This document shows, in pieces, positions 7,753-16,081 of a stretch of 20,466 nt of DNA (positions are counted from its first letter, which is position 1; each line of letters begins with the position of its first letter). The notes below the pieces were generated by a model, which had not been told where the DNA came from, did not search any database, and saw nothing but the letters and a program-made list of their open reading frames with translations. The DNA is from Candidatus Poribacteria bacterium (GTDB taxonomy: Bacteria; Poribacteria; WGA-4E; UBA9662), in assembly GCA_002729015.1 (NCBI GenBank), contig PBVO01000139.1, positions 9,518 to 29,983 on the forward strand, given 5' to 3'. Both the position numbers and the translations under genes were made by a program.

Positions 7753-8673
7753 GTGATAAAGCACAATTTGATTTGCTTGTTTTTTTTTAGTCTAGTTATT
7801 AGTAACACAGAGGCAGATAACTTGGAAAAAAGAATAAATAAAAGCTTATCGGTAATAATCGATGGAGATAAAGTGCCTATTCGTTACTACGATTTTTCTG
7901 TTGAGGGTTCAAAGAATACTTCCAGTGATGTAATCCTGTTTATTCACGGTTTTCGTAGTAATGCTCGTTATTTTTATCCTATTGCATCGGCATTTTCCCA
8001 GGTTGGTTATCGATCTTTTTCACTTGAATTGCCTGGCTATGATAAATCAACTTGGGGGTCAACGACTGAGCTAGTGAACTATGAACTAGCAACATATGGT
8101 CGGTATGTTGCTAGTTCTATAGAAGCAATATCAGGTGCTGAGGAGATTGACTTAACACACCTAACTATCTGGGGACATTCGATGGGATCCAGTATTGTCT
8201 ATAGAGCAATAGCTGACCAACCGCATTTATTTTCTTGCCTGAAATCGATCGTTTTTGAGGCTCCTGCATTTTCTAACAGCATCACCCAAGTTTCAAAATT
8301 TGCCATCTGGCTATCAACCAAAATTCTTAAATTTGGTGATCGACATGATGGATCGGCACCAAAGTGGCTGAAGTGGTTAGGGATCGGAGGTTCGACTGAT
8401 AATTATCAAGTTTTTGCACAAAACGCTTATTCCATGCTAAAACCAGAAAACAACATAAAGCAAGAAGTACTAGAACAAATTGGAGTGGAAAAAGTACTTT
8501 GGTTATGGAGCGCAAAGGATATAGCTGTCTACTCCCCTCCTCCCGATTTCATTCCGAATGAGCAAAGCATTCAGGTTTTTGTTGGCCATAGTATTTCCCA
8601 TCGGGCACCAAAGAAGATTTGTGAAACGATACTAGGCTGGCATTCTAAGACACGTGTTGAAGTCGGCCAATAA
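7753..8673 (+). CDS. Exported alpha/beta hydrolase
   Basis: A 306-residue alpha/beta-fold serine hydrolase. Oxyanion-hole motif FIHGF (residues ~63-67), nucleophile elbow GHSMG with Ser143, probable acid Asp256 (SAKD), and His279 or His283 (VGHSISHRAP). I chose the GTG at 7753, which gives a classic signal peptide (IKHNLICLFFFSLVISNTEA, cleavage before D), and a GGG nine bases upstream is the only Shine-Dalgarno-like sequence. A TTG at 7723 also opens the frame, would overlap the HTH-MBL gene by 14 bases, and has no Shine-Dalgarno. Mature protein probably periplasmic or secreted. It follows the HTH-MBL gene closely and shares its direction, so they are likely one operon. Substrate unknown; a lysophospholipase/acyl esterase-like role is a guess. 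Confidence 0.9.
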   Translation: MIKHNLICLFFFSLVISNTEADNLEKRINKSLSVIIDGDKVPIRYYDFSVEGSKNTSSDVILFIHGFRSNARYFYPIASAFSQVGYRSFSLELPGYDKSTWGSTTELVNYELATYGRYVASSIEAISGAEEIDLTHLTIWGHSMGSSIVYRAIADQPHLFSCLKSIVFEAPAFSNSITQVSKFAIWLSTKILKFGDRHDGSAPKWLKWLGIGGSTDNYQVFAQNAYSMLKPENNIKQEVLEQIGVEKVLWLWSAKDIAVYSPPPDFIPNEQSIQVFVGHSISHRAPKKICETILGWHSKTRVEVGQ

Positions 8674-8680
8674 TGCTAAT

Positions 8681-8737
8681 CAGTTGAAATTGTTCAACTG
8701 GCCTCAACCCCAAACTAACTTAATAATTATTTTGGGG
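8681..8737 (+). terminator. Two tandem hairpins after the alpha/beta hydrolase
   Basis: Eight bases after the stop codon, CAGTTGAA and TTCAACTG form a perfect 8-bp stem with a four-base loop (8681-8700). CCCCAAA (8708-8714) and TTTGGGG (8731-8737) form a second 7-bp stem. Neither is followed by a T-tract, so they may be weak terminators or 3' protecting structures. Confidence 0.4.
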
Positions 8738-8996
8738 TGTACACTTCTAGAAATTCGTTGATCCAGATTAGACAGGTTAACGTTACCAAATCGCGGTAAT
8801 TATGTAATAATACGACTCAACAGAAATCAACGATGCCAAGTGTACAAGAGCAATTATATATTCTTTTTTCAATATTTAGAATTACTCCTGAGACCTTAGT
8901 TTTATTTTCAATGGTCCTTTCTAATGGGTGTTTCCCGTATAATCTACGTTTTTCTTTGTCTCATTTCTGTCCTGAATGTAAATCTAACTCATTGAA
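8738..8996. other. Intergenic stretch between converging genes
   Basis: About 260 bases between the hairpins and the methyltransferase stop. It holds a TATAAT at 8938-8943 with no supported gene behind it, and a 55-codon open frame (8833-9000, plus) without a Shine-Dalgarno. I see no RNA gene or repeat. Confidence 0.4.
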
Positions 8997-9752
8997 CTAA
9001 AGTTTTCGAGCGACAAAGTTAACTCGATCAGAAAAGAGACTTGGACGGCTAAAAGTGTACATATCGTACATACCAAGAACTTCGTACCCACACTTTTTGA
9101 GTATCTTTTTAACTAAACCGTTGTCAAAAATACGTTGTACATGAAGTTCTTCAAAGCGCTCGAATAAATCACCATCCCTTATAAAAAATGTTAAATTGGT
9201 TCGGCAGACTTGATCCTTTTTTGAATACAGGTTCTGCCAAATATAAGCGTAGTCTTCGTGATTTTCAGCGAAGGTTTGAGCATGAAAGTGACGTGTAATA
9301 TTGCGTTCAGTTGTGACATCAAAAATAAACAAACCACTTGGCCTAAGATGATCAAGAATTCGGATACATGCAGCAGCAAAATTCTCTTCATCCTGCATAT
9401 AGTTTATACTATCGTAGGTACAAAGTACTGCATCGAACTGCTGGCCTAGATTAAACGTTCTCATATCACCATGGGCTAACTCAACTTTTAGTCCCAGATT
9501 GGAGGCCTTTTCTCTGGCAATAGTGATCATTCCTTCAGCTAAATCGATCCCGGTCATTTGAAAAGATCTTTCTGCTAGAACGAGTGTCAGAGCAGCAGTA
9601 CCACAAGCAACATCTAGAATAGTCCGTGGTGATTCACCTTGTTGATTAAAAATACTTTGAATATAATCAGCCCACCGCTGATAATCAACATTGTACATAA
9701 TTCGGTCGTAAGCATAAGCGAATCGCTCGTAAGCTGGAGCTAAACCGGTCAT
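8997..9752 (-). CDS. Class I SAM-dependent methyltransferase
   Basis: 251 residues with a Rossmann-like methyltransferase fold. Motif I is TILDVACGTAA (residues 44-54), followed by the ribose-binding acidic residue Asp70 in MTGIDLAEGM, then HGDMRTF around Asp96 and FDAVLCTYDSINYM as motif IV. The N-terminus YAYDRIMYNVDYQRWADYI is typical of stand-alone small-molecule methyltransferases of the Methyltransf_25 type. No targeting or RNA-binding domain, so the acceptor cannot be named. GGGAG lies 11 bases before the ATG. It follows the small membrane protein gene after a 30-base gap and probably shares its promoter at 10220-10248. Confidence 0.92.
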   Translation of the reverse strand: MTGLAPAYERFAYAYDRIMYNVDYQRWADYIQSIFNQQGESPRTILDVACGTAALTLVLAERSFQMTGIDLAEGMITIAREKASNLGLKVELAHGDMRTFNLGQQFDAVLCTYDSINYMQDEENFAAACIRILDHLRPSGLFIFDVTTERNITRHFHAQTFAENHEDYAYIWQNLYSKKDQVCRTNLTFFIRDGDLFERFEELHVQRIFDNGLVKKILKKCGYEVLGMYDMYTFSRPSLFSDRVNFVARKL

Positions 9753-9782
9753 AGATCAATTATCTCCCAATTGATACTGTTA

Positions 9783-10157
9783 CTAGTGTGTACTAAAACC
9801 AACTGCTGTATTAATCATGGTAAGTAATGTTTTTACTTCTTCTGGATCAGATCCATCAACTAGAAATGCATAATCAACAGCAGACTTAACCTTACGCCAA
9901 CTAATCTGACCTGACACCAAACTCATCGGCATCTTCTGTACTACTACTTTCACTTGCTTGATAGTTTGAGTGACTTCGTTTTTTTCTATGCTCGATGGTA
10001 TTCGCGAAACGAACTGAGGCTCAAATAGATCAACTGCAGCTGAAATAAACCAACGGATCGCATACCATTGAATGATGAATAGTATTAGAAGGACGACAAG
10101 TGCTACCGTTAGTAGGTTAGCACGATGACGCCAAATCCAGTTAAAGCTTGATTCCAT
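9783..10157 (-). CDS. Small single-pass membrane protein of unknown function
   Basis: 124 residues. A positively charged start (WRHRANLL) leads into one strong transmembrane helix (LTVALVVLLILFIIQW, residues ~16-31), giving an N-in topology. The remaining ~90 residues, probably outside the cytoplasm, contain a basic/hydrophobic stretch (QTIKQVKVVVQKMPMSLVSG) and a C-terminal region with SDPEEVKTLLTMINTAVGF. I do not recognise the family. It lies 30 bases upstream of the methyltransferase with a good promoter 60 bases before its start. Only a GGA precedes the ATG. The length, hydropathy pattern and operon position make it a likely real gene. Confidence 0.75.
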   Translation of the reverse strand: MESSFNWIWRHRANLLTVALVVLLILFIIQWYAIRWFISAAVDLFEPQFVSRIPSSIEKNEVTQTIKQVKVVVQKMPMSLVSGQISWRKVKSAVDYAFLVDGSDPEEVKTLLTMINTAVGFSTH

Positions 10158-10219
10158 CTGACATTTTTCCGAGCAGTTGACAAATATCGTTTAAGAGTTA
10201 CATCGCGAGGCGACTGCCA

Positions 10220-10248
10220 AGTCTAGCATACAGAGCATAGACTTTCAA
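10220..10248 (-). promoter_or_regulatory. Promoter of the membrane protein-methyltransferase operon
   Basis: On the minus strand TTGAAA (10248-10243, five of six), a 17-base spacer and TAGACT (10225-10220, four of six) preceded by TGC, an extended -10. Transcription would start near 10213, about 55 bases before the start codon. Confidence 0.55.
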
Positions 10249-10540
10249 CGACCAACCTGCAAAAGATTATTATTTTGAGGTAAAATAAATAATAGAGGTA
10301 GTGCTATCAAAGAGTATTCATATATTATATCAAACAAAATGGTGATGGAACACGAGTCCGGTTGTCAAAACGCAGATTTTTCTTCTGAACTATTTTGTTT
10401 TTTAAGCCTCAACTTCAAAAAAGAGTACCCCCAGCAGAAAAATGAAGTAGCGTGGTAGAAATTATGCTAATAATGATTCAACAGCAGATCTCACTGCTAG
10501 TTGAAAGCAACAGATTTTTGTATCATAAGTTAGATCGATT
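10249..10540. other. Intergenic stretch between divergent operons
   Basis: Holds a 7-bp palindrome TTATTTT-GAGGT-AAAATAA (10270-10288) that could be an operator, and a small AGCAG/CTGCT hairpin near 10482-10497. TTGAAA at 10501-10506 with CATAAG 17 bases on is a possible but poorly placed promoter for the PBP gene. Nothing stronger is seen, and there is no gene. Confidence 0.35.
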
Positions 10541-13021
10541 ATGAAAAAGAACCCACAAAAACTATTACATCCGCCGAAACAGTTTACCTTTCGCTCTGTA
10601 GTCAGCACTATTTGGGTTTTATTCCAGACAGCTTCGATATTAGGAATCGTTCTTTTTTTCTTCTCGACTGGTATGATTGGTGGAGTAGTAGTATCTGCTT
10701 GGAAATCTGTTAGGGTAGTGGATTTGACACAACTTGAGTACCAACAGAGTGATACATGGAAACAACACCTCGAAATTTATTCGGCTCCTTGTACTATTCA
10801 AAAAGGTGATTCTATTAGCTTCGTTTTAGAAAAAATTAATCGCTTATCTTATGAACAGGTAATCCCAAATCAGGTTAGAAAAGATAGCTGGCAACCGAAT
10901 CAATACTCCCTAGTTCTAGACAAAAGTAAACGAAATGGACTCATTAATCTGTTTGCGCGACCATTTCATTATCCCCGAATGGATCAATCAGCTAAAGATT
11001 TGATTTTAACGATTATCGATGGGAAAATCAGCTCTATCCAACTTTTAAATCCTAGCCCTAGAAATATTGTTAGCTTTGAGTTGGAACCTGAGTTGATTAG
11101 CGAAATTTATGATAGAGGTGGAGAAGCTCGTGAAATTGTGAGTTTAAACCAGGTACCCGATAGCTTACTCACTTCGTTCTTAGCAGTCGAAGATAAACGT
11201 TTTTATGAACATTGGGGCATTGATCCAATAAGGGTTGCCGGAGCTTTTTTGTACAATCTAAGAACAGGTCAATTGCATGGTGCAAGCACTATAACCATGC
11301 AACTCAGCCGCAACATATATTATGACAACCGAAAAATGTGGCTTCGAAAGGTCAAAGAGTCCCTCCTAGCAGTGAGAATTGAGGCAAAATATTCAAAAGA
11401 CGAAATTATTGAGAGATATCTTAATTTTATTGACTTGGGGCGGTATGCTAACCGAGATTTAAAAGGGGTTCAGGAAGCTGCAAAGAGCTATTTTGGTAAA
11501 TCCGTTTCTGAGCTGGAATTACATGAGTGTGCAGTTTTAGCTGCAATTCCCAAATCCCCCACTCGCTACTCACCTATTCGGAATGCTGATCGGTGTAAAA
11601 AGCGCCGAAACTTGGTTTTAAAATTGATGAGAGATAACAGCTTTATTACGCAAAAGCAATATCTGAAAGCGATTCAGCAACCGTTAGAAATACAGAGACA
11701 AGACCTCTCCGGGCAAAAAGTGGTCGCTTATCATTTCTTGGATCATGTACATAATGAACTTAAAAAGATAAATAGCCTTAGCCAGCAACTTTACAATCAA
11801 GGATTGAAGGTCTATACGACGATTGATCTGTCCATGCAGAAGATAGCTAATTCTTGTGTAGATGAACATTTGAGAGAATTAGACCGCGACAAAAGTAAAT
11901 ATCCCAATCTACCGGACTATGATCAGAATAGAAATAATCCAAATGGCATTGATCCCATTAAAAATTACTTACAAGCCGGACTAGTTGCTATCGAACCACA
12001 AACAGGGCACATAAAGGCAATGGTTGGTGGACGAGATTATTATGTTACCCGCCAAACAGTGAACTTCTATAATAGAGCTGTTCAAGCAAAAAGACAACCG
12101 GGTTCAGCCTTCAAGCCAATTGTAGTCGCGGCATTATTTAATCAACCATCTCTTGCTACTCCGGCAACAGTCGTAAACGATGAACCATGGTTTACGGAAG
12201 ATGAACCAGGTGAGATTTGGGCGCCGCGTAATTATAGCGAACGCTATTTTGGTAATGTGACCGTTCGAACAATTCTCGAAAAGTCAATTAATATTGGCAT
12301 GGCCAGATTAATGAATGAGACTCCGGTGGACCCAAAAACTGGACGGCCAGAGGGAATTATACGAACTCTTAAATTATCGAAGGAGATGGGGATCGAGAGT
12401 AATCTAAACCCTTTCCCCGCATTAGCTCTTGGAGCCTCAGACTTGACTCTATTGGAGATTACTTCAGCTTATGGAACCTTTGCGGACTCCGGCCGCCACG
12501 CTAAACCTATTTCGATTCAGTATGTGGAAAATAGGGAAGGAGAAATTTTGATTGAAAACCAAGTCAGGCAAAAACAAGTACTGAAACCGGATATTGCTTA
12601 TACCGTCACACAACTACTTTCAGGTGTTATCAAGAATGGTACTGGGCGGCGGGCTAGAATTATGGGCTTAAAAAGACCTGCAGCTGGAAAAACTGGAACC
12701 ACAAATGATTTTGCTGACGCATGGTTCGTTGGTTATGTTCCCAATATGGCGGTTGGAGTCTGGGTTGGCTTTGATGACCAACAAAAAAGTGCTGAACAGG
12801 AAGGGGCTAGCGGAGCATTGCCCATTTGGACAAAATTTATGCTACATGCATTACGTGGACCAGTCACTAATTTTTCAAGACCAAGCGGTATAATTTTTAG
12901 AGAAGTAGACAAAGAAACAGGCCTGTTGGCATATACAGGCTTGTGTCAGCCAGAAAATATAATACGAGAAGTATTTTTAGTTGGTCAAGAGCCTAAAGTA
13001 TTATGTAATGCACACCAATAA
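10541..13021 (+). CDS. Bifunctional class A penicillin-binding protein (PBP1B-like)
   Basis: 826 residues. It polymerises and cross-links peptidoglycan outside the inner membrane. A ~20-residue cytoplasmic tail is followed by one transmembrane helix (about residues 22-53). Residues ~75-175 look like the UB2H regulatory domain of PBP1B (IYSAPCTIQKGDSISFVLEKI), which is a moderate-confidence match. The GT51 glycosyltransferase domain has catalytic Glu217 in VEDKRFYEHWGID, GASTITMQLSRN and RKVKES with Glu273. The transpeptidase domain has S522-A-F-K525, S582-I-N584 and K717-T-G, so both activities should be intact. The total size fits PBP1A/PBP1B proteins. The Shine-Dalgarno is weak (AGATCGATT-ATG). 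The SurA-like gene follows 182 bases later on the same strand, suggesting an envelope-biogenesis pair. Confidence 0.97.
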   Translation: MKKNPQKLLHPPKQFTFRSVVSTIWVLFQTASILGIVLFFFSTGMIGGVVVSAWKSVRVVDLTQLEYQQSDTWKQHLEIYSAPCTIQKGDSISFVLEKINRLSYEQVIPNQVRKDSWQPNQYSLVLDKSKRNGLINLFARPFHYPRMDQSAKDLILTIIDGKISSIQLLNPSPRNIVSFELEPELISEIYDRGGEAREIVSLNQVPDSLLTSFLAVEDKRFYEHWGIDPIRVAGAFLYNLRTGQLHGASTITMQLSRNIYYDNRKMWLRKVKESLLAVRIEAKYSKDEIIERYLNFIDLGRYANRDLKGVQEAAKSYFGKSVSELELHECAVLAAIPKSPTRYSPIRNADRCKKRRNLVLKLMRDNSFITQKQYLKAIQQPLEIQRQDLSGQKVVAYHFLDHVHNELKKINSLSQQLYNQGLKVYTTIDLSMQKIANSCVDEHLRELDRDKSKYPNLPDYDQNRNNPNGIDPIKNYLQAGLVAIEPQTGHIKAMVGGRDYYVTRQTVNFYNRAVQAKRQPGSAFKPIVVAALFNQPSLATPATVVNDEPWFTEDEPGEIWAPRNYSERYFGNVTVRTILEKSINIGMARLMNETPVDPKTGRPEGIIRTLKLSKEMGIESNLNPFPALALGASDLTLLEITSAYGTFADSGRHAKPISIQYVENREGEILIENQVRQKQVLKPDIAYTVTQLLSGVIKNGTGRRARIMGLKRPAAGKTGTTNDFADAWFVGYVPNMAVGVWVGFDDQQKSAEQEGASGALPIWTKFMLHALRGPVTNFSRPSGIIFREVDKETGLLAYTGLCQPENIIREVFLVGQEPKVLCNAHQ

Positions 13022-13203
13022 GTGAGGCCGTAAAGCGCCCTGAATCCACAAAACTCTAGATTATAAATTGTTTACTCCCTCTATCAAGCTAAGGAAAGAA
13101 TGTCGGCTTTCACAAGAGCCAGAAAAAGAATAGTTATCAAACGCCTAGAAATAATCAAAATACTAATCGATCCATTAGACTTCCGCCCAGAGACAAAAGA
13201 GTC

Positions 13204-14196
13204 GTGGTATTAATCTTGAGAAAGATGAGCTTTTTCCGGTTTTATTTTTTACTACTACTAGTCTTATATCAAGCAAAGTCAGACGAATTTATACTAATTG
13301 ATCGTATTCTCGTAGATGTAAATGGACATGCTATAACTCTCAGTGCATTGGAAAATGAATTAGCTTGGAGACAAATCCAGCAACCAACTCCAATTACCAA
13401 AAAGAAAATTATAGCCGATTTAATTGATCAAGAAATAATGTTTCAGGCTGCCGATCGGTCAGGAATTCTTCTCGGTCGATGGGATAAGAAAGTAGCTGAC
13501 GAAATTCAGCGTTTACGTGGCCAACATGAGTCTGAAAAGCATTTTTTAGATTATCTAACCAGCAAACAGTTGACTTTAACAGATCTGACCGATCGGATAA
13601 GAAGACAATTTATTTTACAAAGTTTTATAAATCGTCAATTCACCAATCAAATTGATACTGAAAAAATTTCTGAAGCAGCAAAAATCTACTATCAAAAGAA
13701 CCACTTACAATTTGTTCTGCCAGCTACAATACGATTTCAATACATATTGATAAATATACCCGATTCTACTTCGGGCAAGATAGCTAGCCAAGCTCAATCT
13801 CTGGCTCAAACGATTCACCAAGAGCTGATAGATGGTAAAACTTTTCGACAGATTTCGGACCAATACAAGAATAAAACCAGTTTATCTGATCAACAACAAC
13901 CAACAATCAAAGTCATACATGAACCACAAACTAGACATACCAGCACAAAATTAGAAATTGACATAGCCAAAATAGATATTAACGGCATAAGCCAACCTAA
14001 GCGAACCGTTGACGGATACTTAATCGCGAAACTATTAGGAAAATCCCCCTCCTACCAACAACCATTCAAATCAGTAAAGGAACAAATCGAGGAAAAGCTT
14101 ATCGAACAACAAATCGAAATTCTTTTGGATGATTGGCTAAAGAGTGAACGGCAGAATAGTAGTATTCAAGACTTTAGCCAATTCGAAGAACGTTAA
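13204..14196 (+). CDS. SurA/PpiC-like periplasmic chaperone or peptidyl-prolyl isomerase
   Basis: 330 residues. A signal peptide (FFRFYFLLLLVLYQAKS) ends near residue 26. Next comes a SurA N-terminal-like helical region (DRILVDVNGHAITLSALENEL, then LIDQEIMFQAADRSG, then LTLTDLTDRIRRQFILQSFINRQF), typical of SurA, PrsA and PpiD proteins that hold unfolded envelope proteins. Residues ~170-280 resemble a parvulin rotamase (IRFQYILINIP, then the AQSLAQTIHQELIDGKTFRQIS helix), but the usual GG-x-LG centre is missing, so isomerase activity is doubtful and a chaperone role more likely. The frame starts at GTG 13204; ATG at 13225 (MSFFRFYF) gives an equally good signal peptide with GAG close before it, so the start is uncertain by seven codons. 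Confidence 0.85.
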   Translation: MVLILRKMSFFRFYFLLLLVLYQAKSDEFILIDRILVDVNGHAITLSALENELAWRQIQQPTPITKKKIIADLIDQEIMFQAADRSGILLGRWDKKVADEIQRLRGQHESEKHFLDYLTSKQLTLTDLTDRIRRQFILQSFINRQFTNQIDTEKISEAAKIYYQKNHLQFVLPATIRFQYILINIPDSTSGKIASQAQSLAQTIHQELIDGKTFRQISDQYKNKTSLSDQQQPTIKVIHEPQTRHTSTKLEIDIAKIDINGISQPKRTVDGYLIAKLLGKSPSYQQPFKSVKEQIEEKLIEQQIEILLDDWLKSERQNSSIQDFSQFEER

Positions 14197-14210
14197 TTCT
14201 TTTCTTTTTT
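14186..14210 (+). terminator. Weak intrinsic terminator at the end of the SurA-like gene
   Basis: AAGAA (14186-14190), a six-base loop containing the stop codon, TTCTT (14197-14201) and then TTCTTTTTT. The stem is short and A/T-rich; the T-rich tail is the main support. Confidence 0.3.
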
Positions 14211-14784
14211 CGGTTAGGTAAGGGTAATATGGGTGCACAGATCCACAGAATATGGGGTTGCCTAAAATAGTAAATTATTGTGGATTCAAAGGTTTAGAAA
14301 CTTTTATGTAGAATGGCTAGCTCTTCGATAATCTGAGCGGCCCCTCTTGTAGGACAGATAATTGGAATAAAAGCGATTTTCTGCACTAGCTTAGCCAGTC
14401 TAAAATTGTTGAAGGTTCAGTTGTCTCTCGATCATTCATTTACTAATTATATTAAATTGTCGGGCGTATATCCTCAATACATTGTTACCACATTGTATTG
14501 ATTATTACTTGCCAGATCATGGATCATTCTCTCCGAATTAGACACTAATTTTGGTGAAATACACTTCAGATCAAAGAATAAGCTAGCTTTATGCAATTAT
14601 CTCGAAAATCAAACAATGTTCTACTTCACACTAATTGCGCTATTTCTACTTAGGTTCGATAAATGAATTTTGCTAAAACTAATGTCAACATTCTCTTCTA
14701 AATCGATCAATCGATTGGTACAGAATCTTTTCATGGCTTCTAAACAACTAAAAATAAGAAGTACTGAAATAAAAAACAGTGGTA
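14211..14784. other. Gene-poor stretch with small palindromes
   Basis: About 570 bases between converging genes. I see two small palindromes: CAATACA/TGTATTG (14475-14500, 12-base loop) and AATCGAT-CA-ATCGATT (14701-14716). A ~40-codon minus-strand open stretch near 14310-14420 has no start codon and no recognisable similarity. No supported gene or RNA. Confidence 0.4.
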
Positions 14785-15537
14785 TTATTCATTCGAACTT
14801 ACCACACACCGAAACCCATATATGTAGTTCCTATTAGTTGGATAATTACTAAATCGATTGTCTATCCGAAGACCACTGGTATAGCTAGTCCAAGAACCAC
14901 CCCGTAAAACTTTAAAATATTGATCTGTATCGTACCAGTCTTCGCACCATTCCCAAACGTTTCCTGAAATATCATAAATTCCATAGACATTCTCTTCCAA
15001 ACTTCCCACTGGAGCAGTAGACGTACCCCATATATCCTTACCACTAGTCCCTTCATGGTTGGCATATTGCCTAGCCACATTTTCCTCATCACCCCAAGGG
15101 AATTTTTGTCCAGTCAAACCACTTCTAGCAGCAAGTTCCCACTCTTTTTCTTTTGGTAATCTTTTTCCAGCCCATTTAGCATACGCCACTGCATCACTCC
15201 AGTTAACATAGATCATCGGGTGCTTAGGACTAGGGGAGTATTTGGTGACATTATCCCAATTACCACTATACTGATAACTGCTTTGTTTCACAAATTCCTT
15301 GAACTGTCCTACCGTAACCTCACATACGTCCATGTAGAAAACAGGATCACTAAGATTCCGTGAAGGAATTTTCACCATTTCAGATCGATCTTTCTTCCAA
15401 ATGACTTTTCTATCTTTGGCCTCTTTCAGATGTTCTTGACTGTACTCAGGAAACTGACGATCGAGAGGTGATCCGTTTACAACACAAATAGTAATAAAAA
15501 ATACTAAAAACGTACCACTAAATATTTTCATAATCAT
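14785..15537 (-). CDS. Exported SUMF1/FGE-domain protein lacking the catalytic Cys pair
   Basis: 250 residues. A signal peptide (MKIFSGTFLVFFITICVVNG) is followed by an FGE-sulfatase (SUMF1, PF03781-type) domain: DVCEVTVGQFKEFVKQ, the YVNWSDAVAYAKWAGKRLP core, EKEWELAARSG, FPWGDEE, YGIYDISGNVWEWCEDWY, LRGGSW and the closing YGFRCV. True formylglycine-generating enzymes bind copper with two Cys in the segment after RGGS(W/Y). Here that segment (TSYTSGLRIDNRFSNYP) has none; the only Cys are in the signal and at 72, 198 and 244. It is therefore probably not a sulfatase activator but one of the many SUMF1-fold proteins with binding or other roles. The start may be the second Met at 15531. No Shine-Dalgarno stands out. 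Confidence 0.9.
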   Translation of the reverse strand: MIMKIFSGTFLVFFITICVVNGSPLDRQFPEYSQEHLKEAKDRKVIWKKDRSEMVKIPSRNLSDPVFYMDVCEVTVGQFKEFVKQSSYQYSGNWDNVTKYSPSPKHPMIYVNWSDAVAYAKWAGKRLPKEKEWELAARSGLTGQKFPWGDEENVARQYANHEGTSGKDIWGTSTAPVGSLEENVYGIYDISGNVWEWCEDWYDTDQYFKVLRGGSWTSYTSGLRIDNRFSNYPTNRNYIYGFRCVVSSNE

Positions 15538-16081
15538 AATCTGCTTTGTTTTTTTATAATCTCTGTTTTATTCTTTTAAAACACTATTCAATAATTATTT
15601 TTTGATGGTGTACGATTTTTTCCAGTCATCCTGCTGTTTCGATAAACAGACCTTTTATTGTTTCTTTATGAAGCCTGGTTCTTTTGAAACCATCAAATCT
15701 GTTGTAATTGATCTAATCTCCCAAGACTACAAATTCTTATTATCAGCTTAATTTAAGATTATCTTCCTAATCCTTACCGATTAGTATTGACAGGCGCCCA
15801 CTACTAGCAATTAATACATACTAATATTTGGATGTAACTGCCAGTATTCCCTAAAACCCCAATCTTATTTCAGCAAGAATTTTTTTATAATTTCTTGCTG
15901 AAGTAACTAAGTTTTTAACTTAAATACAACCTAGCCACTTCATGACTTTATCAATGCTTAGTACACAAATCTAACAACCAGTCCATATCTTTTATGCATT
16001 CCCAGACATCCGTTTCATCCACCAAAAGGCCACATTATTCCGGGGCACCTTTTAAACCTTCTACTGCTCTATTCAACTAGC
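15538..16081. other. Gene-poor stretch with one strong hairpin and an unidentified coding remnant
   Basis: About 540 bases. The strong hairpin at 15869-15902 is listed separately. A smaller CTGTTT-CGAT-AAACAG hairpin lies near 15637-15652. On the minus strand from about 16076 to 15951 a protein-like stretch reads with one in-frame TAA at 16035-16037 (…AVEGLKGAPE, stop, CGLLVDETDVWECIKDMDWL…). It looks like the end of a dead gene, but I do not recognise it. The region immediately upstream of the SUMF1 gene is very A/T-rich. Confidence 0.4.
15869..15902. repeat. Perfect 11-bp inverted repeat (hairpin)
   Basis: TTCAGCAAGAA (15869-15879) and TTCTTGCTGAA (15892-15902) flank a 12-base T-rich loop. 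It is the longest perfect stem in this region, though no T-tract follows on either strand. It could be a terminator relic, a MITE-like end or the edge of the decayed insertion that follows. Confidence 0.5.

Noticed and set aside
8833..9000. 55-codon plus-strand ORF (MPSVQEQLYILF…)
   Set aside because: No Shine-Dalgarno, no family, and it overlaps the end of the methyltransferase gene.
14310..14420. ~40-codon minus-strand open stretch
   Set aside because: No start codon or recognised family; an open run of this length is expected by chance.
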